Assembly: GCF_937616625.2 (NCBI RefSeq)
Contig: NC_065575.1
Location: 9,741,501-9,805,500 of the forward strand
Direction: 5' to 3'
From: Mercurialis annua
Lineage: Eukaryota; Streptophyta; Magnoliopsida; Malpighiales; Euphorbiaceae
Length of the DNA: 64,000 nucleotides
Positions 22,285 to 32,866 of the stretch are shown here, in pieces. The position numbers were made by a program, and so were the translations under genes. The notes below the pieces were generated by a model, which saw only the letters and a program-made list of their open reading frames with translations, was not told the DNA's origin and ran no database searches. The first letter of the stretch is position 1. The number at the start of each line of letters is the position of its first letter.

Positions 22285-22788
22285 GGCCTAATGTCTTAAA
22301 AAACCCCGACCTATTAGCCCCTTTTCAATCATACCCTGACGTTGAAAATTTGTCAATTTTACCCTATTTTGCATTTTTGTGTTTCAATTGTACCCTGAAA
22401 AATTAAATTAACGTCTTTTGCGTTTGGAAATTTGTTTAGAACATTCTCCATGTCTCGCATATATAAATTGTATATTTTTAAAATTTATTTAAATTTAGTT
22501 AAATTAATTAAGAATTTAAATTAGTGTTAATTTGATTATGGGTTTTAGTTAGTTTTTAAAAATAAAGGACTTATTTGTACTTTTTTGAATAAAAAAGAAT
22601 TTAATTTCATGTTTAGACTTAATTAATTGAATGATTTCATCATTTAAATAAAAAAATTAACAAAAATTAAACTATTGGGGTACAATTGAAAACGGAAAAT
22701 TCAAAAGTGGGTAAAATTGACAAATTTTCAACGTCGGGGTGGAATTGAAAAAAAGTTTAAAGGTGAGGGGTTTTTGAGTGATTAGGCC
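22285..22788. mobile_element. Mutator-like MITE with GGCCTAAT termini, 504 bp
   Basis: Termini GGCCTAAT...ATTAGGCC with inverted arms of about 110 bp, sharing GACGTTGAAAATTTGTCAAT and TTTCAATTGTACCC. Perfect 9-bp target duplication TAATTTATG at 22276-22284 and 22789-22797. The same family occurs at 24205, 26462-37611 and 47778-48620. Confidence 0.92.
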
Positions 22789-23144
22789 TAATTTATGAGT
22801 ATTTTTGATATGAATCTCGCTTGGTTTTCTTAACCTCCACATTAATATCCTCATAGGTTTTACGACTAACTTTATTAACTCAAAAGCCCTGTGTGATTGA
22901 ACACTGGTTCGATTAAAGTATCAAATCTGAGCAGTATCCATCTATAAATTCAAAGATTCGAGTAAGGATTTATTTCCATGCGAACAATAAGATAGATTAC
23001 AATGTTTATAATTTGAAATGAAGTCATTATTGGATCGCTCTAAGTCAATTTGTTTGGAGATAATTAGATGATGACCGTTGTGAGCGGAGCGGGGTTCGGG
23101 GGCCGCCAAGGCTTATGGATGACTTCTCAATCTGAAAAAAGTTT

Positions 23145-24200
23145 GAAAAATGGAGTCGCCACCTAGTTCAACTAGGAAATGCCTTTTAACCGACTAGATA
23201 GCCTTACTTGCTTCCTGTAAGACTATCGTGCATCGGACCAAAGACTAGGGTTCGTGGACCTCCCCAAGACTCTTGTGCTTGACTTATCTGTTACCGGCTT
23301 TATTTACTGGACATATTTGTTTTATATCTCATCTCAATAGTATATTCAGTTCACATGATATGAAAGCTGTAAATAAACAAGTATCAAAGCAGTAAACACG
23401 TTTGACGTGCATATGACTCGATATGGACTGGCATTTGAGGCAAGTAGCAGGTACTCCTAAACATACATTTAACCTTATAGGTTTATAGCAAGTAGCATAA
23501 GTCGGGCTGGTCTGGATTGATTACATGCACAAAGCCTAAAAACCGGATGTATAAATGTGATTGATTGATTTGATTAGGTGAGTCTTGAAAAACCTATACA
23601 ACCATTTACTAAATTTTTGTATTAGTCCTACGATGTTTAAGTGATGTGCTGGAATTGCATTAATGGGCCAATTTTTAGGTGATTAGTCCGTTAACCGGTT
23701 ATTATTGGATTTGAAATGATTTTGGAAAGTAATAAACAGTATCAGCATACACAAGGGCAGTTGAATATACATATAAGGTTATGAATACTTTTAACCTCCT
23801 TGACTTTAAGTGTCCGGCACTCGGTTCGGTTTGACTGTCGGTCCGGTCAAAATTGGCTTTTGGTCAGATTAGGAGAGTTGTGCGTCTCGTTGATCCGGTT
23901 CTATTGGTTCAATCAGGAGTCGATTACGATTTCGGGTTAGTCAGGTATTGGCTCTGGAAGTTGCTTGTTTGTTGGGCCTCGGACTCATGGGCCCGGTTTA
24001 TACAATATGTTACATATTTGGACTTCTGGGTCCGTTTTTACATCTTGTTGGGCCCTTTATATTACATAATATTAAAGTAAATTGGATTAGCTACGTCTGG
24101 GTTCAAACTGGGCCTGATTCGGAGTCCGGATGAGCCTGAAAACGTGTTTTGAAGTTCGGATCGAAGCTGGGAGGATCTGAAAGCGAATCTGGGGAGCTGA
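23145..24200 (-). repeat. Tat/Ogre-like LTR remnant with PBS-like motif
   Basis: On the minus strand TGGCGACTCCA appears at 23162-23152, the same PBS core as the Tat element at 5978. The sequence at higher coordinates would then be its LTR, up to about 24200. No coding sequence follows at lower coordinates beyond ~160 bp. The upper LTR limit is unknown; the short open frames at 23853-24133 are not convincing genes. Confidence 0.45.
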
Positions 24201-24204
24201 GGAG

Positions 24205-24332
24205 TGACGAACATGGTACAATTGAAACGATAAAAATGCAAAATATGGTAAAATTGACAAATTTTCAACGTCGGAGTAAGATCGAAAAGGGGTATAAGGT
24301 CGGATTTTTTTTAAAGTTATTAGGCCTTTAGA
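24205..24332. mobile_element. Terminal fragment of the GGCCTAAT Mutator-like family
   Basis: Read on the minus strand, GGCCTAATAACTTTAAAAAA followed by the shared arm (GACGTTGAAAATTTGTCAAT) matches the left end of the element at 22285. The opposite end is not found nearby, so this is a partial copy. Confidence 0.65.
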
Positions 24333-24339
24333 ATAAGCA

Positions 24340-24997
24340 TGAAGCAAAAATGGTTTGCCTAGTCCATTAAATTCACACATTTTTTCCCGCACTATTTGCA
24401 ATTTATCTTAGCTAGTTGCCTAGTTCTATTAATATTCCCTATCAAACTATATATCACTGGCTCCATGATTTATGCAAGTGTATAGATTGTACTTGCCTAT
24501 TTGTGCTAAAAAATTGCACAAAACCTTCACAATATAGAAATTGTTTTAAGTGGAATCTAGCTGAAAATCATTTCTTGTTTTGAATTTTAGGGTTGAAGTA
24601 GTGTGCATGATGATGCAATTTGAAGATGACTAATACATATTTGAGTTCTACTATTTGCTCAGTATTGGAGTATACATTCATATTGATAGGGCAGTTCATT
24701 GTCGACTACCTATTACCCAACGTAACTGAAACTCTAAATATGTAAATTTCGGATAAATAAAAAAAATAATCATTTTTTTCTCTTTTTTTAAAGAAAATAA
24801 TTAAAAATAATTGTGAGTATGTGACTTCAATTCTGAATATATATGAGCCTCTTTCCCAAAATATTCCGTCCAATTCAAATATAATTTATTTGGGGCAAGT
24901 CTTGCATTATTTTTCCATTCCCCACTATGCATCTAAGGCTAATTGCAGAAAGGGTTTTCAATATCGTTTTGTTGACCTTAGTCCTCATTATTGGTAG
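24340..24997. other. AT-rich intergenic DNA, nothing recognised
   Basis: No open frame, repeat pair or RNA-like structure that I can support. Confidence 0.5.
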
Positions 24998-25006
24998 TTT
25001 CTCATA

Positions 25007-26039
25007 AGCTTAATACATTATTTGACTCCTAAACTATACCATTTTAATCTCTGCGACCTCTAAGCTAATTTTGTATTCTTTTGGACCTCTTAACTCTTTT
25101 TTTTGTTCTACTTAACCCCTCATTTGGAATGTGCACACCACGCGGGATGACGTGGATAAAATTGCTGACATGGCTTTCCTGATATGGGGTTAAATAGAAT
25201 GAAAAAAATAGTTAAGAGGTCCAATGGAACACTAAAATAGTTTAGAGGTCATAGGGAATAAAAGGGTAAGTTTTAAGAGTCAAAAAATATATTAAGTCTA
25301 AATATTTTTTTTAATTTAAAATAAAAAGTGATGTACTTTACATATTATTTGAAAAAATCATTTATGGCTTTAATAAAAATCATGAAATTTAGAGTGTTTT
25401 CCAATTTTAACACAAATTTTAAAATTCAGAATTAATTCGAAAAGTTTGAAATTGCAAAAAATTAAAAGCTGGTGTATTAAAATTTTTAAAATTGGAAATT
25501 CATGAAACACACTAAAAATTATAATTTTTAAAAAAATTTAGTCATTTTTTAATATTATCACAGTATAGTAAATTTGTATATTTTATAATATCGTTAAAAA
25601 CAGACAAACTTAATTTATCATTATTGAAATGTAAACAACTATTTACATGTACAAGAAGTTATATTATATAATTATTTGACTAAATTTCAATATTTTTTTA
25701 TTTTTCTAGAAGACTAAATAGATTAAAATTAAATAATTGTATTTTCGAGAAGGTTAAATGGGTAAAAATTAAAAGTTTGAAGGTGCAATAGGAAAATAAA
25801 ATAAGTTCAGGGGTCAAATAGAATAAAATAGTGTAGTTCAGGGGTTCAATAGAACAATTTATGCATTTTAATTATCCTTCATGCGCTTTAAAGCGTTTGA
25901 AAACACACGCTTTTGCCACGTTGGAGGAAAAAGGTCAGATCGACAAAAACGTTGCAGTTGACGAGTTAAATAGAACAAAAAATAAAGTTAAGAGGTCCAA
26001 TAGAATATCAAATTAGTTTAAGAGTCTATGTATTAAGCC
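25007..26039. mobile_element. Mutator-like non-autonomous element, 1033 bp
   Basis: Inverted ends AGCTTAATACAT...TAAGCC (right end inward: GGCTTAATACATAGACTC). Perfect 9-bp duplication TTTCTCATA at 24998-25006 and 26040-26048. Subterminal repeats of 'AAGAGGTCCAATAGAA' recur in both orientations, and an extra TIR-like segment at 25270-25303 suggests an internal duplication or a smaller element within. No transposase ORF. Confidence 0.88.
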
Positions 26040-26048
26040 TTTCTCATA

Positions 26049-26452
26049 CATAAAACATCATAATCTTTCATTCTCATACATAAAACACGGTAAAAAAAAT
26101 CATAATATCTATAACAAATATAAAAGTGTATTTGCGGGGGAAATCTTCCATTCACGGATAAAAATACCCTCTACAATTGTGAGATACAAAAATATTTGTG
26201 CTTAACAAATAGAAAGATAACATTCCTAATCCATAAAGAAAACATATTAAAATTAATTATCGCAAACAAAAATAAATAAAAAAACACAAGTCTAATAAAA
26301 TTTAAATAATAATATATTATTAAAAAATATACAATTATAATTTTAAATAACAGGTCATATAGATATCGTTAACGTGCGTAGTACGTGGCCAAAAAACTAG
26401 TTTATCATAAAAAGTATATTTGAACTTTTTCATTTATAAAGGAAATATTTGA
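26049..26452. other. AT-rich intergenic DNA, nothing recognised
   Basis: Low-complexity A/T-rich sequence between two Mutator-like elements. Confidence 0.5.
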
Positions 26453-26727
26453 TTTTTTATAGACCTAATCCCTCAAAAACTCTCCGCCTTTAGCCCCTTT
26501 TATAATTGCACCATAGGTCCATAATGTAGGAATTTTTCAATTTTACCCTAATTTAGATTTTAATGTTTTGATTGTATTTCAAATTAAAAAAAATTGACAG
26601 TTTAATCATTTTAAGGATGAAAATCAAAACAAATAAGTATAAAGATAATATCATATATTTTTTTCAATTTAAAAAAATATAAATAAGTCCTTAATCATTA
26701 AAAACATTTAAATAAGTTTGTTCTTCA

Positions 26728-26772
26728 AGGAAGAACAAACCCGTCTGGGTCTGCTCTTCCTTGAAGAACAGA
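26728..26772. repeat. Short palindromes in the MITE core
   Basis: GTTTGTTCTTC-AAG-GAAGAACAAAC is a perfect 11-bp-arm hairpin. It is followed at once by a second, inverted version CTGCTCTTC-CTT-GAAGAACAG with one mismatch. Confidence 0.85.
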
Positions 26773-28208
26773 TAGTCTATTTTTCGAGCCCGCCTGACGA
26801 ATTTGTTCTTTTAAGTTATTTTGTTGGCGAATCGTTTTTAATTTTTTTTGTATATCGACTTCGTTTTATGTAAAGGAATTTTTTTACGGTTTTCGATTGT
26901 CACGATCCAATCTCAGGGCCGAGACCGGCACTAGAGAATGGGAGTGGTTGCTCCGAAACCCGTAGCAAGCCTAAAAACGTAAACTAATTTTTCGCAAAAC
27001 ATATACGTCATGCATGCCAGACATAAATACATGTCATGCTGGAAGCACATGCCAGACATACATATCCTCTGGCAGTCACAATATAAATAACGCAGCAAGC
27101 GTAAACATTATTAACTTTAAAACATTAAAATTATATTTACAGAAAATTATACATTACAAACATTTATCTACTGCAGCTCTAAGAGTAAAGTATTGTTTCT
27201 TTACATACTTTCAAAAATACAGACTTCTGGAAGTAGGATAAAAGTCTGTTACTTCAAAGCGTCTTTAACCTGAAAGAAAGTCTGTGAGGGGTCAGTATAT
27301 TGAGACATTGAGTGAGTTCATACATTTACTAATAAGTATTCAAATAAAACATAAAATAATGCCGTAGCATTCGAAACATATGCTGCCTAGTACAAGATCC
27401 GATTGAAACCCTAATACTCAAACATACTAATCATATATCATTCAACCCAATCATTAATCTCAAGTTGTGAGTCCAACTCACTGGTGGGTCCAACCCACTA
27501 GATACGGGGACTCCAGGTTACACCGTAACCGAGTGCTCATTCGTATCGAAATCATATACCCAATCTTGAATTTCATAATCATAATCAGCTCACATCTATA
27601 TCAAATCAAAACTGGTGATCACCCAGTCCTATTGCCGCTCAATAGGTAGCACGTTCCATCGGATCAATACTGGTTTCAAATCAAGCGTATGTGCTAAAAA
27701 TTTCGCATATAAAACATGCAAATCAAACATAAAGCAATATAAAATAATTGCTTGAATAAATACTTTAAAAGCAAATTGTATAAACTCATAGAAAACGCTA
27801 ATCCAAAAATACGTCGGGGCTTTGGAACGTCAAGCTTCCCGAACTACTGGTCCAGCTGCTTCTTGCCTCGCCGGATCTAAAACAATTTTAAAACATTTGA
27901 CTTGTGTCAGAATCCTATTCTAAGATTAACTCTAGACTCAAGACTCGACACACTAAACTCTCATTAATCGTCGTGCTTCTCACGTATATCCCGATAAACG
28001 GTATCTAACTCGTTTACGGATCCATTACTGTTTCTAGAATTCATTTTCGTTTAACCTCGTTAGGTTAACGTCTCAAATTAATCGATAACTTGTCGACTAT
28101 TAATCAATTTCAATTCTCGGTATGCGCGTACGAAATTTTCTCAAAAAACTAGGTCGATTGGCGAAAACACTGTGCGTACGCGCGTGTGCCTGTGCGGTGG
28201 CATAGGGG

Positions 28209-28247
28209 ACTGTGCATCCGCACAGTGTGACTGTGCGTTCGCACAGT
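28209..28247. repeat. CTGTGCG/CGCACAG palindromes of the split LTR, left copy
   Basis: CTGTGCATCCGCACAG (28209-28224) and CTGTGCGTTCGCACAG (28231-28246). The Athila-like element inserted one base after the second. In the right-hand copy the series continues with a third perfect unit at 36581-36596 and a partial one at 36603. Confidence 0.9.
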
Positions 28248-29774
28248 TGATAGGAGTGGAATACTCCTATCGGTTCGAGTCTTTTTAGCATCGCTTCGAA
28301 CGTTTTATATGCGTTTTTAAAGCAATTGTATGCCTTATTACGTGTATGTGCAATTTCAGGTAATCGGAGCGATTATGAAGGTTTTTGATCAATAAAGGGC
28401 GAAGTATCAAAGAAATCTAGAAGACGGAAGCTAGGACGCAAGATGGAAAGAGACCCAAGGTTTACCAAGGTCTCTATCGAGACAAAGGTTTTCAAATCGA
28501 GAAGCCACCTTTTAGGCAGGTCTCGATCGAGAAGGCTCCTGTTCTAAGCTTCTCGATCGAGACCAGGGTCTCCAATAGAAGCCGAGAGCTACCTAAAAAT
28601 AGGGTCTCGATCGAGAAGCATCCTTACAAAGGCTTCTCGATCGAGACATGAAGGAAACCTGGAGTAAAATCTTTTTGGGTCAGTGTGCTAGTGGGCCCAT
28701 TTTCCCCTTTTGGCCAAACCTTTGTACTAGTGGATTTGTCATTTAGCCTCTTTTGGCTTGGCTATATAAGGCCTTTTATGTTTTTAGGGTAAAACATGCT
28801 ACACTTTTAGCCTCAATCCTAATATAGTACTTTTTATTTCCTTTTGTAGAGATCTACAATTGTTCTTATTGTTCTTGAGAAGTAATTTCCAGATTTTAGT
28901 TTTCTTTATGATTTTTCTTCTACTACAAGTCTTATTATTATTTCAAGCTTCATTATCTAGTGAATACTCTTATTTACACACAAGCTCTACTTAAGGTAAT
29001 TGTCTTTTACTCATTATGAATAGCAATAGATGTTTAATGTTTGTTGATAAATTAGTAATTCTTGTTATCTTCACCATGGTTGGCTAAACCCCATGTTTGG
29101 GGGTTAATTTGAATCTTAGTTGTGTATGATTGGGTTAGGGTTTTGGGGTTGTGTTGATTGTTCTAATTAAGGAGCCTAAAGCTTGCTTAGATTAGCTACC
29201 TAAGTATTGTTCTTAAATTAATTCTCACCTTGAGAGAGGGTTTATTAGTTGGATTTGATTAATTAGAGACTTAGTTAGTAACACCATGAGAGTGGGTTAG
29301 TAATTAGGTGGCCTATGAGTTGTGAATTATTTGTTAATTGCCTCTATTTGCGTTTAGTGCTACGAGAGTAGGTTAAGCTCGTTTAGTCGCGGTTTTGTAG
29401 CTCTTTGAGGCTCGAGAGAGCGGGAGTTGCGGTCTAGAACACTCGGTCCTCGTTTAGAACCCTAAGCCCGATACCCTTGATTACATGACCTAGGAGGATT
29501 ATTAGCTCCCAAACCTCTTTATCACTTGAATTTCGTTAATTATTATAGTGTTCACTCGTTTCTTTAAATTAGTAATTTGTTAATTCCTAGATTAGCATAA
29601 GTTTTTAGTAGTTGGTTGTTTGGTTCATTAAGAAAAACACTTATTCTCTTGCTAAACGAATTGAATCGCAACTAAGTTCATTCTCATCGATAATCACTCT
29701 TGAATTCACTCCTTGTGGGATCGATAACTCGGACTTAGGTCCACTCTATTACAAGTTGGGGTTTTTTCTCAACA
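28248..29774 (+). repeat. 5' LTR of the Athila-like element
   Basis: 1527 bp, TGATAGGAG...CTCAACA. A TATATAA box lies at 28763-28769, so U3 is about 540 bp long. Four TCTCGATCGAGA palindromes lie in U3 at 28519-28646. The sequence after 29360 has no counterpart in the truncated 3' LTR. Confidence 0.9.
28471..28646. repeat. TCTCGATCGAGA palindrome array in U3
   Basis: Four copies of the 12-bp palindrome TCTCGATCGAGA, alternately flanked as GG..AGC and GC..CC so that neighbouring units are reverse complements of one another. Two decayed copies lie at the left (TCTCTATCGAGAC, AAATCGAGAAGCC). They lie roughly 120-300 bp upstream of the TATA box and are repeated unchanged in the 3' LTR at 35269-35444. 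Confidence 0.9.
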
Positions 29775-29780
29775 AGTTTT

Positions 29781-29798
29781 TGGCGTCGTTGCCGGGGA
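29781..29798 (+). other. Primer binding site of the Athila-like element
   Basis: TGGCGTCGTTGCCGGGGA, complementary to the 3' end of plant tRNA-Asp except for one C-to-T change at base 6. This is the standard Athila PBS. It starts 6 bases after the LTR. Confidence 0.9.
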
Positions 29799-29950
29799 GT
29801 GACGAGTGTTTATTGATTGATTGAAATTAGTTATTGTTCGGTCGAGTTAGCTTTATTTTCTGTTTTTATCACTTTTGATTGTTTTTGCTTCTTTCCGGAT
29901 TTACGCATGGTTTGCTTGTTGTTGTTTGTGTAGGAGATCAACTATAGTGT

Positions 29951-32866
29951 ATGCACAATACACGAAGGGCCAATCTTCCGCTAGAACCGTTTCAAGACAA
30001 CCTCGGGAGATTTGAAAGAAGTGTGAGAAGGGAAAATCGTATACCCGTTATCATGGAACATGGGGATGATAACTATGAGGAGGAGCATTATCACCCTCAA
30101 AATGATGGAGTGAGGCAACATCCACCTCCTCCACTCGTTGAGAGGAATCGGCAAGAGCAACAAGGGGACAATCACCCTCAAGTTCAAGGCCATCAAGCAC
30201 AAAGACAAACTTTGGGGGATTTCTTCCTCCCGGATGTGGATAATGCTACCTATGGGTGTTTTGCAAGACCGGTCACCGCGGCTACTTTTGAGATCAAGCC
30301 TAGCACGATTCAACTCCTAGAGAATCGGTGCCAATTCTATGGGTTACCAAGTGAAGATCCGAATGAACACATAGCCAAGTTCTTGGGAGTGTTGGACACA
30401 TTCAAGCTCCATAATGTCACCTCCGATCAAATCAAGCTTCGGATGTTTCCGTTCTCACTAAGAGACAAGGCTAGCTTGTGGCTTCGATCACTACCTAATG
30501 CATCAATCCACAATTGGCGGGATCTTGCTCAAGCTTTCCTTCACAAGTACTTTCCGATGGGGAGAACCGCGAAGTTGACAAAGGACATCATTGATTATTA
30601 CCAATATGAGGGGGAATCTCTCTATGAAACTTGGGAGAGGTTCAAGGATCTCCAAAGGCACGTACCTCATCATCGGCTTGTAAGGGAACATGTGCTTCAA
30701 ATATTCTATAATGGTTTAGGTGAGATCACAAGATCTACTATTGATTCGGCCGCGGGAGGATCTTTGATGCAAAAGACGCTTGATGAGGCTAATGAGTTGA
30801 TTGAAAAATTGGCTATGGTGAGTAGCACTTGGTCCTCGGAAAGGAGAAGACCACCGGCTCAAAAGGCATTAATGACACTTGACCAATCCAAGGAGTTTGA
30901 AGCAATGAAAGCCATGAATGCCTCTTTACAAAGTCAAGTTGATGTTTTGAAGAAGCAAGTGGGTCCACGGAATGCTCCGGTTGCATATGTTCAAGTAGGT
31001 TGTGAGCATTGTGGAGATTTCAATCATGGAAGTAATGAGTGCTATGCCACGGGTCAAACTTGGAGCGAACAAGTGAATTATGTGGGAGGTCAACGCCAAG
31101 GGAATGATCCTTACTCGAACACCTATAATCCGGGGTGGAGAAACCATCCTAACTTCGGATGGAGGAATCAAGAGGGCCAAGGCAATGTGCAAGCAAATCA
31201 ACAAGCGGGTCCTAGTTTCCAAGGAGGAAATAGGCCCCAACAACAAGGTCCTTATCAAGGCCCTTATCCTAACCATCAAGGGCAAGGAAACAACTATGGT
31301 GGTAGACCTCAACATCCTCCCGGATTCCAACCACAAAAGAATACGGATGAGGGAAATGTTCTTTCCAAGGTGCTAGAGAAGCTAGAGAAAATGGAGCAAA
31401 GGGAGAAGAATCAAGCTTCTACTATCCATCATTTGGAAACTCAAATTTCTCAAATGGCGATTTCGCTTCAAGGTAGACAACAAGGGGGATTGCCGTCCAC
31501 TACGGAAACTAATCCTAGAGAGCATGTGAAAGCCATCAAAGTTGTGGAGCTTCGAAGCGGTAGAGTCCTTGATGTTGATCATGACAAGGATTTTGAAAAA
31601 TCTAATGGCAAGAGGCCAATGATTGTGGAGGTTGAGCCTCAAGTGGTAATAGATGTTGCAATCTCTAGTCAAAAGCTACCAAGGTCTTGTGAGGAGGTGG
31701 CCATTGATATTGATGTTGAGGAACCATATGTGAGGCCACCACCACCACCACCTTTTGTGCCTAAAGTACCATTCCCAAGCCGGTTGAGAAAGGCCCCGGA
31801 CAATGAAAAGTTTCATAAGTTTCTTAAAATATTCAAGAAACTTCAAATAAGCATGAGCTTAGGGGATGCCTTGCGAGAGATGCCCCAATACGCTAAGTTC
31901 TTGAAAGACATAATTATGAACAAGCGAAGTTGGGAACAAGGTGGAACAATTCCTCTAACGGAAAGTTGTAGTTCTATTATCCAAAGCAATCTACCGACCA
32001 AGCTACAAGATACAGGGAGTTTCACGATTCCTTGTTTAATTGGCACTTCTACTTCTCTTAATTGTCTTTGTGATTTAGGTGCAAGTATAAATCTAATGCC
32101 GTTGTGTCTTTTCAGGAAAATATGTGGAAACCAACCGATAAAACAAACTTCCATGATGCTCCAATTGGCCGACCATTCGCTCAAGAGACCACACGGGGTT
32201 GCGGAAGATGTGCTAGTAAAAGTGGGCAAGTTCATCTTTCCGGTGGACTTTGTTGTGCTTGACTATGCGGTCGATAAAGATTGCCCCATGATTCTTGGGC
32301 GTCCTTTTTTAAACACGGGGCGAGCATTGGTTGCAGTTAATGCGGGGAAGATAACATTGAGAATGAATGATGAGAGCATGGAGTTCGATATCAAGCATGG
32401 CAAAAGCAAGTGTGAGGAGGAGAAATGCATGAGGATTGATACTATTGAGCCCACATTGCATATGCCTATAAAGGAGGTTCTTAAGAAAGAATCCGAAATT
32501 GTGTGTGCAAAAATCAAGACAACACCTCATGATAAGCCACGCAAGGGAAAACCAAGACGTTGGGCATCATGGAAGTTGAAGCTCAACGGGATAGCAACCG
32601 CAAGCAAGAGCCAAATGTGCAAGGAAGTTGCCACTCTTGGCGACTACGTCCAAGTTCAAACTTCTCAAGCGCATTCACATGCGGGGAAGTTGATTTCTAA
32701 GTGGAGCGGACCGTTTAAAACACGGCGCAAATTGGATGATGATATGATTGAGTTGGAGGGGGCCAATGGAGATGTTTTTAAGGTTCTTGGAGAATGGTGC
32801 AAACCATATCCTAGAGTGTTGATCGATGAAAGTCGCGAGCAAGTCGCTCTTTTTGATCCTCCATGA
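29951..32866 (+). CDS. Gag-protease-integrase C-terminus fusion ORF of the Athila-like element
   Basis: One uninterrupted 971-codon ORF. Residues ~105-290 form a retrotransposon gag domain (FYGLPSEDPNEHIAKF, LWLRSLP, WERFKDLQRHVPHH). A perfect CX2CX4HX4C knuckle (C351, C354, H359, C364) follows, then a Q/G/P/N-rich linker and a short coiled-coil-like stretch near 475-495. An aspartic protease lies at ~690-800 with CDLGASINLMPL (D-L-G in place of D-S/T-G) and MILGRPFL. RT, RNase H, the integrase finger and core are missing. The ORF continues in frame into a module with GKLISKWSGPFK near 912, which is the integrase C-terminal tail. This looks like a large in-frame deletion kept open by selection or recency. 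It probably makes particles that pack its own RNA and borrow enzymes in trans. Confidence 0.85.
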   Translation: MHNTRRANLPLEPFQDNLGRFERSVRRENRIPVIMEHGDDNYEEEHYHPQNDGVRQHPPPPLVERNRQEQQGDNHPQVQGHQAQRQTLGDFFLPDVDNATYGCFARPVTAATFEIKPSTIQLLENRCQFYGLPSEDPNEHIAKFLGVLDTFKLHNVTSDQIKLRMFPFSLRDKASLWLRSLPNASIHNWRDLAQAFLHKYFPMGRTAKLTKDIIDYYQYEGESLYETWERFKDLQRHVPHHRLVREHVLQIFYNGLGEITRSTIDSAAGGSLMQKTLDEANELIEKLAMVSSTWSSERRRPPAQKALMTLDQSKEFEAMKAMNASLQSQVDVLKKQVGPRNAPVAYVQVGCEHCGDFNHGSNECYATGQTWSEQVNYVGGQRQGNDPYSNTYNPGWRNHPNFGWRNQEGQGNVQANQQAGPSFQGGNRPQQQGPYQGPYPNHQGQGNNYGGRPQHPPGFQPQKNTDEGNVLSKVLEKLEKMEQREKNQASTIHHLETQISQMAISLQGRQQGGLPSTTETNPREHVKAIKVVELRSGRVLDVDHDKDFEKSNGKRPMIVEVEPQVVIDVAISSQKLPRSCEEVAIDIDVEEPYVRPPPPPPFVPKVPFPSRLRKAPDNEKFHKFLKIFKKLQISMSLGDALREMPQYAKFLKDIIMNKRSWEQGGTIPLTESCSSIIQSNLPTKLQDTGSFTIPCLIGTSTSLNCLCDLGASINLMPLCLFRKICGNQPIKQTSMMLQLADHSLKRPHGVAEDVLVKVGKFIFPVDFVVLDYAVDKDCPMILGRPFLNTGRALVAVNAGKITLRMNDESMEFDIKHGKSKCEEEKCMRIDTIEPTLHMPIKEVLKKESEIVCAKIKTTPHDKPRKGKPRRWASWKLKLNGIATASKSQMCKEVATLGDYVQVQTSQAHSHAGKLISKWSGPFKTRRKLDDDMIELEGANGDVFKVLGEWCKPYPRVLIDESREQVALFDPP

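Larger units (their letters stand above)
20386..22986 (+). mobile_element. 3' end of a Tat-lineage retrotransposon (antisense ORF plus 3' LTR)
   Basis: A plus-oriented Tat LTR (21651-22986) is preceded by an ORF on the opposite strand with a plant mobile domain. Tat elements such as Retand and Grande are known to carry an extra antisense ORF between integrase and 3' LTR, and PMD-like sequence has been reported in such ORFs. Everything upstream (gag-pol, 5' LTR) is missing; the left edge near 20386 abuts the truncated solo LTR. Two MITEs inserted later into the LTR. Confidence 0.7.
21651..22986 (+). repeat. Tat-family 3' LTR with two nested MITEs
   Basis: Starts TGTTAGGGGCATTATTTACA and ends GCGAACA. 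After removing the inserts at 21817-22125 and 22285-22788 and one copy of each 9-bp target duplication, about 505 bp remain, in line with the ~487-bp copy at 56290. It shares the TATAAATAG core (22165) and the region before the end. Confidence 0.8.

Noticed and set aside
23853..24133. Two overlapping plus-strand frames of 60-75 codons
   Set aside because: Lie in an LTR remnant; W/L-rich low-information sequence with no family resemblance.
29361..29774. Idea that the 3' LTR of the Athila-like element was cut by a real deletion
   Set aside because: The replacing sequence is the exact left flank of nearly equal length, which fits a haplotype switch better, although a true rearrangement is not excluded.
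29981..30313. Minus-strand open frames within the Athila-like ORF region
   Set aside because: Antisense shadows of the 971-codon ORF, without domain content.
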